A stretch of 64,000 nucleotides of DNA, taken from the NCBI RefSeq assembly GCF_014648395.1, contig NZ_BMRA01000010.1:186001-250000 (forward strand), written 5' to 3'. The position numbers and the translations under genes are program-made. Under the pieces are notes generated by a model that was given only the letters and a program-made list of their open reading frames with translations, was not told the origin of the DNA and did no database searches. This stretch comes from Micromonospora fulviviridis (GTDB taxonomy: Bacteria; Actinomycetota; Actinomycetes; Mycobacteriales; Micromonosporaceae). Below, piece by piece: positions 45,457-53,877 of this stretch (positions are counted from its first letter, which is position 1; the number at the start of each line of letters is the position of its first letter).

Positions 45457-46206
45457 ATGAAGCTCACGGTCATCGGTGGCACCGGACTGATCGGCTCGCA
45501 GGTGGTCCAGAAGCTGAGGGCGGCCGGACACGAGGCCGTCCCCGCGGCGCCCTCGACGGGCGTCGACCTGCTCACGGGAGAGGGCCTGGACCGGGCGCTG
45601 GAGGGCGCGCAGGTCGTCGTCAACGTCGCCAACTCGCCGACCTTCGACGACGCCTCGATCGACTTCTTCCGGACCACCATGAACAACCTCCTGGCCGCCG
45701 GGGAGCGGGCCGGCGTCGGGCACCAGGTGGTCCTCTCGATCGTCGGCGTGGACCAGGTCCCCCAGCTCGACTACTACCGCGCCAAGACCCTCCAGGAGGA
45801 CCTGCTGCGGCAGGGGCCCACGCCGTACTCCATCGTGCGTGCCACCCAGTTCTTCGAGTTCATGAACGCGGTCCTGTCCTGGACCTCCGACGCCAGCACC
45901 GTCCGGCTGCCCGCCACCCGGATCCAGCCGATGGCCGCCGCGGACGTCGTCGACGCGGTCGTCGACGTCGCCACCGGGGCGCCGCTGAACGGCGTCCGCA
46001 ACGTCGCCGGGCCGGACGTCTTCGCCCTCGACGACCTCGGGCGGATCACCCTGGCCGCGCAGCAGGACGACCGGCAGGTCGTCACCGACGACAAGGCGGG
46101 CATGTTCGCGGTCGCCGCCGGCGACGTGCTCATCGGGGGCCCGGACGCGCACCTGGCGCCCACGCACTACCAGGACTGGATGCGGTCCGCCCGGTCCTCC
46201 CACTGA
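45457..46206 (+). CDS. NAD(P)H-binding atypical SDR oxidoreductase
   Basis: Encodes 249 residues from ATG 45457 with GGAAGGGTGAG upstream. The nucleotide-binding loop is MKLTVIGGTGLIGSQVVQKL. VVNVANSPTFDD and QVVLSIVGVDQV follow, and YYRAKTLQEDLL has the YxxxK pair. This is the NmrA-like/atypical SDR group often found next to Rrf2 or HxlR regulators. It is expected to be controlled by the divergent Rrf2 protein. Substrate unknown. Confidence 0.85.
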   Translation: MKLTVIGGTGLIGSQVVQKLRAAGHEAVPAAPSTGVDLLTGEGLDRALEGAQVVVNVANSPTFDDASIDFFRTTMNNLLAAGERAGVGHQVVLSIVGVDQVPQLDYYRAKTLQEDLLRQGPTPYSIVRATQFFEFMNAVLSWTSDASTVRLPATRIQPMAAADVVDAVVDVATGAPLNGVRNVAGPDVFALDDLGRITLAAQQDDRQVVTDDKAGMFAVAAGDVLIGGPDAHLAPTHYQDWMRSARSSH

Positions 46207-46221
46207 TCCGAGCCGCACGCG

Positions 46222-46251
46222 GCGACGGCCGGGCGCGGGATCGGCCGTCGC
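46222..46251. terminator. Hairpin between convergent genes
   Basis: GCGACGGCCG at 46222-46231 pairs perfectly with CGGCCGTCGC at 46242-46251 around a ten-base loop, between the SDR stop and the convergent membrane-protein stop. Confidence 0.5.
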
Positions 46252-46261
46252 GCCGCGGAGG

Positions 46262-48490
46262 TCAGCGGGGCGCCTCGCCCGGCGGCTCGCGGAGGCGCTC
46301 GACCAGCTCGCGTGCCGCCTCGGCGAACCGCCGGTCGGACTCGCAGGGCCGGTGTCCCAGGATCGGCGGCGGGACGCTATCGCCGGGCGGAGCCACCACC
46401 TCGGCGGGGTCCCGCGCCCGGCGGTCCACCGCCGAGGCCGGCCCGCCGGCCGTGGCCCCCGGCGGATGGGCGGAGAAGATCCAGCCGCCGACCGGGTCGG
46501 TGTCGCGCCACAGGTTCACCCACCGCCAGCCGACCCGGGCGCCGATCTCGTGCAGCACCTCGTCGTCGATGTACGCGGGGAAGAGCCGCGCGTAGAGCCG
46601 GCGCAGTGGTGCGGCGTGGGTGAGCAGGGCGACCCGGCTGCTGATCCGGGGCGGCAACTGGAGCACCGTCGCGGCGGCCAGGACCGAACCGTGGCTGTGC
46701 CCGGTGAGCAGCACCGCGTTGCCGCGGCCGACCAGGTACGTGATCCGCCGGGTCAGCTCCGGCACGGCCCGTTCCGCGTAGCAGGGTGGCGCGAACGGGT
46801 GCGCGGCCCGGGGCCAGAACGTGCCCAGGTCCCACAGGACGCCGACGTGACGCCGGTACTCGACGGTCCGGTAGGCGAAGATCGCGCCGACGACCAGGCC
46901 GAGGATGATCGCGGCGATCACCCAGCTGCCGAACCCGATGGCGAAGGAGACCAGGCCGGCCGGCACCCCGGCGTACCGCTCGACGACGTCACCGGGACGC
47001 AGATCCAGCAGGCCGATGGTGGTGGTGGCCGTGCCGATCCCGGCGAGACAGGCGTAGACCACGGCCAGCGGGATCAGGCTCTCGGTGAAGCGCGCTCTCG
47101 CGATCGCCCGCCGTACCTGCCGCAGGCGGGGCCCGGCCTCGGCCGGCGGGTCCGGATGGTCGCGCGCGACGATCGCCGCCGCGGCGCGGAACCGGCCGGG
47201 TCGGGAGGCCAGCGTCACCAGGCCCGCCACGACCAGCGTGATCAGCACCGCCCGGAAGAAGCCGTAGATCGCCCAGGTGTACGCCTGCGGCGGTGCGGTG
47301 GACGTGTTCGGCGCGTTGCGGTCCAGGAAGTCCGCGGCCCGGTAGAACATCTCGGCGGAGTACGCCACGGCCAGGCCGATCGCCGCGGCCGTGCTCGCCA
47401 GCGCTCCCAGCCCGAGCAGCGGCGTGGCGTCCGGCCGGCGGTCCCGGCGCCACAGCAGCACGGCCCCCAGCGCGGCCAGCAGGGCGGTCTGGGTGACGAA
47501 CAGGCAGGTGAGGGTCGAGTCGTAGCCGGGCAGGCCGCCCCCCTCGGGCCAGCGCGCCGGGCCGGTCAGCACGTGGGCCGTGACCACGATGGTCAGGACG
47601 ACGGCGATCGTCCGCAGCGTGCTGGCGACCCGGTCGAGTCGCCGGTCCCCGGGGGCCCGGTCGACCAGCGCGGGCGTGCAGAGCAGGGCCACACAGGTGG
47701 CCAGGACCGCGCCGGTCACGACGGCCAGCGTGACGGTGCCGGCCGAGGCGCCGGGGGAGGCGCGGGCGGCGAGCAGCGTGACGTCCAGTGTCGCGAACGC
47801 CGCCGCGACGTGGATGGAGCGCAGCCGACCCACCAGCGGTTCCGCATCCCACCGGCCGATCGTGCTGAGCGGGTGCCCGGAGACCTCCGCCTCGGGTGCG
47901 CGGAACGCCTCGAACACCCGCCCCGGGCGGGTGGCGGCCCGCCAGACCAGGCCGACGGCGGCGGCCGGGACCAGCGCCAGGACCGCCAGCCGCAGCCCGG
48001 CCGGTCGCCCACCCAGCCAGGACAGCCAGCTGCGCCCGGCCAGGCACTGCGGCGAGGTCAGGCACTTCCACGCGACCAGGTCCAGCGCGACGCCGGCGAA
48101 GGCGAGCACGTACAGCGCGGTGAGCGTGAGCGCCAGCAGCCGGCAGAGCGATCTGACCGTCGCGTCGGAGCCCCGGTTCGCCGGGCGCATCCAGATCGCC
48201 AGGTTGACCAGCATGAACGGCAGCAGGAGCACCAGCGACAGGGTCCGGGCCATGGTTCCCGAGGGCAGGTCGCCCCAGCGGTACGCCTCCACCGTCACCC
48301 GTGCGGCGCCGGGGTCCGGACCGCGGTGGCGGGGCCGGTAGAAGCCGCCGTTGCGGTCGCCCGCGACCTGCTCGACCGGCGGCAGGTCCAGCGCCTGGCC
48401 GGCGCCCACGTTGGCGGCCCCGTGCACCCGCAGCTCCACGACGTCGTCGGACGTCCCGGGCCCGCTGCGCCGCGCTGCTGCATCCGACAT
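46262..48490 (-). CDS. Polytopic membrane protein with apparent split alpha/beta-hydrolase domain (copy 2)
   Basis: Encodes 742 residues from ATG 48490. Same architecture as the protein at 38648-40921: VVELRVHGAANVGAGQALD at the start, multiple membrane spans from about residue 75 to 550, then GHSHGSVLAAATVLQLPP near residue 593, RDTDPVGGWIFSAH, and ILGHRPCESDRRF. The conserved GHSHGS, RDTDP and GHxPxESDxRF provide Ser, Asp and His in hydrolase order. It lies 71 bases downstream of the GH67-like gene on the same strand, so the two may be co-transcribed. The frame stays open to 51775, but that part is a shadow of the upstream gene. Confidence 0.7.
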   Translation of the reverse strand: MSDAAARRSGPGTSDDVVELRVHGAANVGAGQALDLPPVEQVAGDRNGGFYRPRHRGPDPGAARVTVEAYRWGDLPSGTMARTLSLVLLLPFMLVNLAIWMRPANRGSDATVRSLCRLLALTLTALYVLAFAGVALDLVAWKCLTSPQCLAGRSWLSWLGGRPAGLRLAVLALVPAAAVGLVWRAATRPGRVFEAFRAPEAEVSGHPLSTIGRWDAEPLVGRLRSIHVAAAFATLDVTLLAARASPGASAGTVTLAVVTGAVLATCVALLCTPALVDRAPGDRRLDRVASTLRTIAVVLTIVVTAHVLTGPARWPEGGGLPGYDSTLTCLFVTQTALLAALGAVLLWRRDRRPDATPLLGLGALASTAAAIGLAVAYSAEMFYRAADFLDRNAPNTSTAPPQAYTWAIYGFFRAVLITLVVAGLVTLASRPGRFRAAAAIVARDHPDPPAEAGPRLRQVRRAIARARFTESLIPLAVVYACLAGIGTATTTIGLLDLRPGDVVERYAGVPAGLVSFAIGFGSWVIAAIILGLVVGAIFAYRTVEYRRHVGVLWDLGTFWPRAAHPFAPPCYAERAVPELTRRITYLVGRGNAVLLTGHSHGSVLAAATVLQLPPRISSRVALLTHAAPLRRLYARLFPAYIDDEVLHEIGARVGWRWVNLWRDTDPVGGWIFSAHPPGATAGGPASAVDRRARDPAEVVAPPGDSVPPPILGHRPCESDRRFAEAARELVERLREPPGEAPR

Positions 48491-48561
48491 CGGCCCCCCG
48501 AGCCGTCCTGGGGGTCCGAACCGGTCAACCCGGCCGTGGCCCGCCCCGCCGTCGGGGCGGT

Positions 48562-51500
48562 CTACCCCGCCCGGCCGGACCCAACCGCACGGCGCGACGC
48601 CGTCGACGGCCCGCGGCGCCTGTGCCCGGCGGACAGCAGCAGGCCGACGGCGGCCAGGGCGGCTCCGGCGACGGCGGCGTACCCCGGGAGGCCGGCGGGA
48701 ATGCCCAGGTAGACGGTGATTCCGAGGATGCGGGACAGGCCCCAGGGCAGCAGCGCCAGCTGGTCGTTCCACACCGTCAGCGCGCGCTCCAGGCCGATCA
48801 CCGCGACCAGGCCGGCCAGCAGCCCGAGCGGGACACCCGCGGCGGTCAGGGTCAGCCCGACGGCGCGGCGCCGCGGCAGGCCGTACCGGTCGCGCAGGAC
48901 GACGGCGGTGGCCACGAAGAGCCAGCAGAACGCCGCGAACGCGACGGTCAGGTACGCGGCGCGCAGGGCCGGCGCGGTCCAGAAGGCGAACCAGTACCGC
49001 CCCGGCCCGCGCCCGGCGAGCGCCGTCAGGAGCAGCACGCTGCGCAGCAGCGCGACGCCGCCGACCACGGCCCACAGGTGGAACGGGTCGCGCCGGCCGA
49101 CGACGAGGCGTACGACGAGGGCGAACAGCGCCCACCCGCCGAGGGTGACCAGCAGGTGCGCGGGGGCCGCGAACCAGGTGAACACGAGCCGGCTCGCCAC
49201 CAGGACCACGGCGGGCACCAGCCACACCAGGATCCGGTCCACCCGGGAACCGGGCACCGGCAGCGCCGCGACCCGCCACGGCCGGACCGCGCCGAGCAGC
49301 AGCCCCCGCGCGGCGCCGCCACCGGCCCCGTGCCCGCGCAGGCCGAGCAGCACCACCGCCAGGATCAGTGCGAGCAGCGCCCGGGCCGCCCACGCCATGG
49401 CCGGGTCCCGGTCCCCGCGCCGCGCCCCGAGGTCCGCGGCGGTGAAGTTGTACGCCGGCAGGTCCAGGTCGGCGCCGTAGCGCTGGCGATGCGCGTCCCG
49501 CGCCGCGTGGTACGCCGTCTCGGCCGCCCGCCAGCCCGTGTAGGCGGCCGGGGCGCCGGTGTCCAGCCACTGCGCGTGCCGCAGCACCATGGTCCGGTAG
49601 GCCGCCAGCGCCTCGAACAGGTTCACCTGGTAGTCGAGCGTGTCGGTGAAGTGCTCGCGCAGCCCGGCGTCGCGCCAGGTGGCCGGGTCGGTGGTGGCGA
49701 CCAGGTCCCGCATGCGCCGGGCCAGCGTGACGGCCTGCTCGCCCTCCTCGATCGCCGCGTCGACCCGATCGCCGGTCACCGCGTAGATGCTGTCGAGCGC
49801 GGCGGAGTCGCCGGTCGGGATGTCCCACTCGAAGATCCACATCATGGGCGGCGGCTCCAGCCCGAGCGCCCGCACCGTCCGGTCGGCGTACGGCCCGATG
49901 TAGAGGCCCTTGGTGACCGCCGGCTGGGACAGCGCCATGGCCTGCCCGATCGCGGCGACCGTGGCCGGGTCGGCGGAGAACGTGCGGTACGCCCAGTCCG
50001 CCGTGACCTGCGCGGGGTCGGCGTCCGGATCCCAGGCCAGCCGTGCGGCGGCGTACGTGTTGAGGTCGTAGAGCTGCCAGAACCCGCTGCGCAGGTAGAG
50101 CGACATCGGCCCGGCGCGCAGCGGACCGCCGTCCTGGGTCCAGTTCCAGACGCCCTCGACCCTCGGGTTGGCGGCGAGGAACGCGCGCAGCGCCTCGCGG
50201 TGCAGCGGGCCGAGGTCGTTGGGCAGCGCGCCGAACCCCTCGAACTCGCGCCGGGCCTGGAACTCGACGATGCGGCGGTGCGCGCCGGCCAGCAGCGTGG
50301 TGTTCAGCGGCAGGTGGCTGTAGAAGTCGCCGAGGGTGTACTTGGTGGACACGATCAGGTGCGGGTCGTCGAACCCGCCCAGCACCCGCGCGTACGACTC
50401 CGGGTTGGTGTGCAGGTCGCCGACGGCGCCGACGCCCACGGTCCAGGTGCGGAAGATGACGTCCCGGCCGGCCTTCCCCGCCGTGTCGAGCAGCGCACGC
50501 AGCATCGCGCGCACGGACGCCTCCGTGGTGACCGCGAGCTTCGACGAGTAGTCCCAGCCGTCCGCAGCGTACACCTCGCCGCCCTCCCCGACGCGGACCA
50601 TCAGGCCGTCGACGAAGGGCAGGCTCTCGAACAGCTCGGCCAGCCCGGCCTGGTAGACCGCCCACAGCCGGGGGTCGGTCACGTCGAGCCCACCGACGGT
50701 CCTGTCCAGGTACGCCTCCAGCGGCGGCGACACCGCGAGCATGTCGGTGAGCAGGAAGACCTTCACGCCCATCTGCTCGGCGTACCCGAAGACCGGGCCG
50801 AACGCCGCGACCATGGCCCGCGCGCGGTCGACGTGCGGGTCGCCGGACGGGTACACGGCGTGCCCGTCGCCGACCTTCGCGAAGGTGACGTACTCCAGGA
50901 AGCCGGGCACGACGACGGCGTTGTAGCCCTGCGCCACCGAGCGGTCCACGAACTGCCGGAACTGCGCCCCGATGCGGGCCACCGCGCCGGCGTCCACCCA
51001 CGGCGCCGTGGGCAGCAGCGCCTCCCGGACCACATCGGTGTTGAGGTTGTAGTCGTCGCCCGCCGCGAAGGCGGCCGGGTCCGGCTCGCGGCCCACCGAG
51101 CCGGCGTCGGTCAGCCGCAGGCCGAGCCGGGGCGTGACCAGCCGGCCCGCGTCGGCGGCGGGCAGCGCCTCGGCGCCGGAGCGGATCCGGTCGGCGAGCC
51201 GGTACAGCCCCGCCGCGACGCCTGCCACGTCGCCCCCCTCGACGGTCAGCTCGGTCCCGCGGACATCGATCCGGTACGACTCCGGCGCCCGGTCCGGCGT
51301 GCCGAGCACGCCCGCCCGCAGCATGGTCACCGCTGAGAGATCCGGTGCGCGCGAGCCCGTCGGGGAGCCGGTCCGGGGCGCGGTCGGGCCCGGCGCGGCC
51401 GGGGTGACGACCGGGCGGGGCAGGCCGCGGGAGACGAGCGCGTCCGCGACGGCGGTGGCGGCCTTGCGGGTACGCGGCTCGTCCGGCACGGCCACGGCGG

Positions 51501-51729
51501 CCAGCGGCGGCGCCGGCGCGGTGACCCGCCGGGGCGCGGCCGCGACGTCCTCGCGCGGCACGGCGGCGGGGCGGTGGCTCAGCCCGAGCGCGCCGTCGAC
51601 GCCCCAGGCCACGCCCGCGCCGAGCAACAACAGGACGAGCGCGGCGGTGAGCAGCGCGTACGGCCGCCGGACCGGGACAACGCGAGTCACGCTCGCATCG
51701 TAGAGGCGCTTCCGCCGCCCTCGGCTCAT
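48562..51729 (-). CDS. GH67-like glycosidase fused to a C-terminal multi-span membrane domain
   Basis: Encodes about 1,055 residues if started at ATG 51729; a GTG at 51690 is equally possible and neither has a clear ribosome site. One N-terminal membrane span (LLTAALVLLLLGAGVAWG) is followed by a Pro/Ala linker. An alpha-glucuronidase-like N-terminal domain comes next (SYRIDVRGTELTVEGGDVAG, near 145-180), then a TIM-barrel-like region to about 700. LYDLNTYAAARLAWDPDADP resembles GH67, and EGVWNWTQDGG and MWIFEWDIPTGD hold candidate acidic residues. From about residue 780 on there are eight or so hydrophobic spans. The catalytic part should face outward. Family level is tentative. Confidence 0.65.
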   Translation of the reverse strand: MSRGRRKRLYDASVTRVVPVRRPYALLTAALVLLLLGAGVAWGVDGALGLSHRPAAVPREDVAAAPRRVTAPAPPLAAVAVPDEPRTRKAATAVADALVSRGLPRPVVTPAAPGPTAPRTGSPTGSRAPDLSAVTMLRAGVLGTPDRAPESYRIDVRGTELTVEGGDVAGVAAGLYRLADRIRSGAEALPAADAGRLVTPRLGLRLTDAGSVGREPDPAAFAAGDDYNLNTDVVREALLPTAPWVDAGAVARIGAQFRQFVDRSVAQGYNAVVVPGFLEYVTFAKVGDGHAVYPSGDPHVDRARAMVAAFGPVFGYAEQMGVKVFLLTDMLAVSPPLEAYLDRTVGGLDVTDPRLWAVYQAGLAELFESLPFVDGLMVRVGEGGEVYAADGWDYSSKLAVTTEASVRAMLRALLDTAGKAGRDVIFRTWTVGVGAVGDLHTNPESYARVLGGFDDPHLIVSTKYTLGDFYSHLPLNTTLLAGAHRRIVEFQARREFEGFGALPNDLGPLHREALRAFLAANPRVEGVWNWTQDGGPLRAGPMSLYLRSGFWQLYDLNTYAAARLAWDPDADPAQVTADWAYRTFSADPATVAAIGQAMALSQPAVTKGLYIGPYADRTVRALGLEPPPMMWIFEWDIPTGDSAALDSIYAVTGDRVDAAIEEGEQAVTLARRMRDLVATTDPATWRDAGLREHFTDTLDYQVNLFEALAAYRTMVLRHAQWLDTGAPAAYTGWRAAETAYHAARDAHRQRYGADLDLPAYNFTAADLGARRGDRDPAMAWAARALLALILAVVLLGLRGHGAGGGAARGLLLGAVRPWRVAALPVPGSRVDRILVWLVPAVVLVASRLVFTWFAAPAHLLVTLGGWALFALVVRLVVGRRDPFHLWAVVGGVALLRSVLLLTALAGRGPGRYWFAFWTAPALRAAYLTVAFAAFCWLFVATAVVLRDRYGLPRRRAVGLTLTAAGVPLGLLAGLVAVIGLERALTVWNDQLALLPWGLSRILGITVYLGIPAGLPGYAAVAGAALAAVGLLLSAGHRRRGPSTASRRAVGSGRAG

Positions 51730-51771
51730 CGAACCCGGTGAGCCGGTCGCCACCCGTACGGACCTCGAAAC

Positions 51772-51832
51772 GCAACTGATGGTTGCGCCAGAACCGGCTG
51801 CCGGGGTAGCGTCATGCGCAACCAAACGTTGC
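51772..51832. promoter_or_regulatory. Twin ArsR-type operators upstream of the SRPBCC operon
   Basis: GCAAC-TGATG-GTTGC at 51772-51786 and GCAAC-CAAAC-GTTGC at 51818-51832 are two 15-base dyads with identical arms, 46 bases centre to centre. The second ends directly before the Shine-Dalgarno of the first gene. The ArsR protein of the operon (52302) is the likely binder. Confidence 0.6.
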
Positions 51833-51843
51833 AGGAGGATGTC

Positions 51844-52305
51844 GTGGAATTCGGAACCATCGAGCGCGAGATCTACGTCGAGGCGTCGCCCGAGATCGTC
51901 TTCGAGGTGGTGAGCAGTCCCGACCACCTCAAGCAGTGGTGGCCGGACGACGCCCGGTACGACCCGACGCCCGGGTCGACGGGGGAGATCGTCTTCGGCG
52001 ACCCCGACGCGGACGGGGCCATCGTGCCGTTCACCGTGGTCGACGTACTGCCGCCGCGGCGGTTCTCGTTCCGGTGGACGCACCCGGCCGGCGAGGTCGC
52101 GGCGGAGGGCAACTCGCTGCTGGTCACCTTCGACCTGACCCCGTCCGGCGGCGGAACCCTGCTCCGGATGACCGAGACCGGCTTCCGCGAGATGGGCTGG
52201 GAGGTCGCCGTCCTGGAGCAGCAGTACCGGGAGCACGTCACCGGCTGGGACTTCTACCTGCCGCGGCTGGTCCCGTACGCCGCGGCGCTGGAGGTGCGGG
52301 CGTGA
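51844..52305 (+). CDS. SRPBCC/AHSA1-family protein
   Basis: Encodes 153 residues from a GTG at 51844 with AGGAGG five bases upstream. An in-frame ATG at 51814 would put the second operator inside the gene and is less likely. Typical AHSA1 text: IEREIYVEASPEIVFEVVSS, HLKQWWPDDARYDP and RFSFRWTHPAGE. Expected to bind a hydrophobic ligand. First gene of an SRPBCC-ArsR-SRPBCC operon; the stop overlaps the ArsR GTG by four bases. Confidence 0.87.
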   Translation: MEFGTIEREIYVEASPEIVFEVVSSPDHLKQWWPDDARYDPTPGSTGEIVFGDPDADGAIVPFTVVDVLPPRRFSFRWTHPAGEVAAEGNSLLVTFDLTPSGGGTLLRMTETGFREMGWEVAVLEQQYREHVTGWDFYLPRLVPYAAALEVRA

Positions 52306-52652
52306 GCACCGGGGTGGCCGAGCAGGTCGACGACGACCTCTGGTCCGCGATCGGGGACCCCACCCGGCGGCGGATGCTCGACCTGCTGCTCGTCGAGGGC
52401 CACGGCACCGCGACCACGCTGAGCCAGCAGATGCCGGTCACCCGCCAGGCGGTGGCCAAGCACCTCGGCGTCCTCGACCGGGTCGGCCTGGTCCGGGCGA
52501 CGCCGGCGGGCCGCGAGAAGCGGTACCGGGTGGACGACGAGCAGCTCGCCCGCGCGGTGGCCCAGCTGTCGTCGGTCGGATCGGCGTGGGACGCCCGGCT
52601 GCAACGGATCAAGCGGATCGCCGAGGCGATCCAGCGCACCCGACAGGACTGA
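52302..52652 (+). CDS. ArsR-family transcriptional regulator
   Basis: Encodes 116 residues from a GTG that overlaps the preceding stop (GTGA). Winged helix: WSAIGDPTRRRMLDLLLVEG, MPVTRQAVAKHLGVLDRVGLV, then GREKRYRVDDEQL. No metal-site cysteines. It probably represses its own operon through the twin GCAAC/GTTGC dyads. Confidence 0.88.
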   Translation: MSTGVAEQVDDDLWSAIGDPTRRRMLDLLLVEGHGTATTLSQQMPVTRQAVAKHLGVLDRVGLVRATPAGREKRYRVDDEQLARAVAQLSSVGSAWDARLQRIKRIAEAIQRTRQD

Positions 52653-52675
52653 CAACGAGATCAAGGAGAAACGAG

Positions 52676-53119
52676 ATGGTGGACATCCTGCACCGGGTCG
52701 GGGTCAAGACCCCGACGCCGGAGAAGGTGTACGAGGCGCTGACGACCGTGGAGGGCCTCGCCGGCTGGTGGACCGACGACACGAAGGGCAGCGGCGAGGT
52801 CGGCGGAGTCCTCGAATTCCGGTTCCTGCCCGGCGGCTTCGACATGGAGGTCGTCGAGATGCGGCCCTCCGAGCGGGTGGTGTGGCGGGTGGTCGACGGC
52901 CCCGAGGAGTGGATGGGGACCACGATCGACTGGGACCTCCGCCAGGACGGCGACTACACGATCGTGCTGTTCAAGCACCAGGGCTGGCGGGAGCCGGTGG
53001 AGTTCATGCACCACTGCAGCACCAAGTGGGGCTCCTACCTCATGAGCCTGAAGTCGCTGGTCGAGACGGGCGAGGGGGCCCCGTCACCGCGCGACGTGCA
53101 GATCAGCGACTGGCACTGA
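52676..53119 (+). CDS. SRPBCC/AHSA1-family protein
   Basis: Encodes 147 residues from ATG 52676 with AAGGAGA upstream. Text such as ILHRVGVKTPTPEKVYEALT, GLAGWWTDDTKG and WRVVDGPEEWMGTTIDW is standard for the family. Third gene of the ArsR-controlled operon, 23 bases after the regulator. The ligand is unknown. Confidence 0.87.
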   Translation: MVDILHRVGVKTPTPEKVYEALTTVEGLAGWWTDDTKGSGEVGGVLEFRFLPGGFDMEVVEMRPSERVVWRVVDGPEEWMGTTIDWDLRQDGDYTIVLFKHQGWREPVEFMHHCSTKWGSYLMSLKSLVETGEGAPSPRDVQISDWH

Positions 53120-53209
53120 TCCGGATGACGGTGCCGTTCGAAACCATGCCGACCGGGTAGACGCCGCCCGCGCCCGCAGTCGCCGGGCGAACGGACGGAA
53201 GGGACGGCA

Positions 53210-53800
53210 ATGACCAGGATCGGCATCATCATCGGGAGCACCCGGCCCGGACGTAACGGCGAGACGGTGGCCCGCTGGGTTCACGAGATCGCCGCGAAGC
53301 GCGACGACGCCCGGTACGAACTCGTCGACATCAAGGACTTCAACCTGCCCCACCTCGACGAGATGGCACCGCCGTCACTCGGCCAGTACACCCAGCCGCA
53401 CACCCTGCGGTGGGCCGAGAAGATCGCCTCCTACGACGGCTACGTCTTCGTCACGCCGGAGTACAACCACTCCACCTCCGGGGCGCTGAAGAACGCGATC
53501 GACTTCCTCTACGCGGAGTGGAACAACAAGGCGGCCGGGTTCGTCAGCTACGGCAGCGTCGGCGGCACCCGGGCGGTGGAGCACCTCCGCCTGGTTGTCG
53601 CCGAGCTGCAGATGGCGGACGTACGCGCCCAGGTGGCGCTCTCGCTCTTCACCGACTTCGAGAACTTCAGCGTCTTCAAGCCGGGTGATCACCAGGTCGG
53701 TGCGGTGAACACGATGCTCGACCAGTTGGTCGCCTGGAGCGGTGCCCTCGCGCACCTGCGGGCCGGCACGACGATGTCCACCCCGCAGTCCGGCGCGTAG
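53210..53800 (+). CDS. NADPH-dependent FMN reductase
   Basis: Encodes 196 residues of flavodoxin-like fold. The FMN phosphate loop reads IIIGSTRPGRNGETVA; YVFVTPEYNHSTSGALKNAID is the second FMN-contact signature; SYGSVGGTRAVEHLR follows. These enzymes reduce FMN or quinones with NADPH in the cytoplasm. GGAAGGGACGG precedes the ATG at 53210. Possibly on the same transcript as the SRPBCC operon, but the 90-base gap leaves this open. Confidence 0.9.
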   Translation: MTRIGIIIGSTRPGRNGETVARWVHEIAAKRDDARYELVDIKDFNLPHLDEMAPPSLGQYTQPHTLRWAEKIASYDGYVFVTPEYNHSTSGALKNAIDFLYAEWNNKAAGFVSYGSVGGTRAVEHLRLVVAELQMADVRAQVALSLFTDFENFSVFKPGDHQVGAVNTMLDQLVAWSGALAHLRAGTTMSTPQSGA

Positions 53801-53877
53801 CCGGTGGGACCGATGATTTCCGGCCGCTGACGCGGTCTGCCGAGGGACGCGGTACGGAGTGAAGGGGGAGGAGTCCC

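Noticed and set aside
46262..51775. One open frame of 1,837 codons on the minus strand suggesting a giant fusion protein
   Set aside because: Only the last 742 codons read as protein. The first 1,095 are a low-complexity Arg/Ala/Gly frame shadowing the GH67-like gene, which has clear domain text in another frame.
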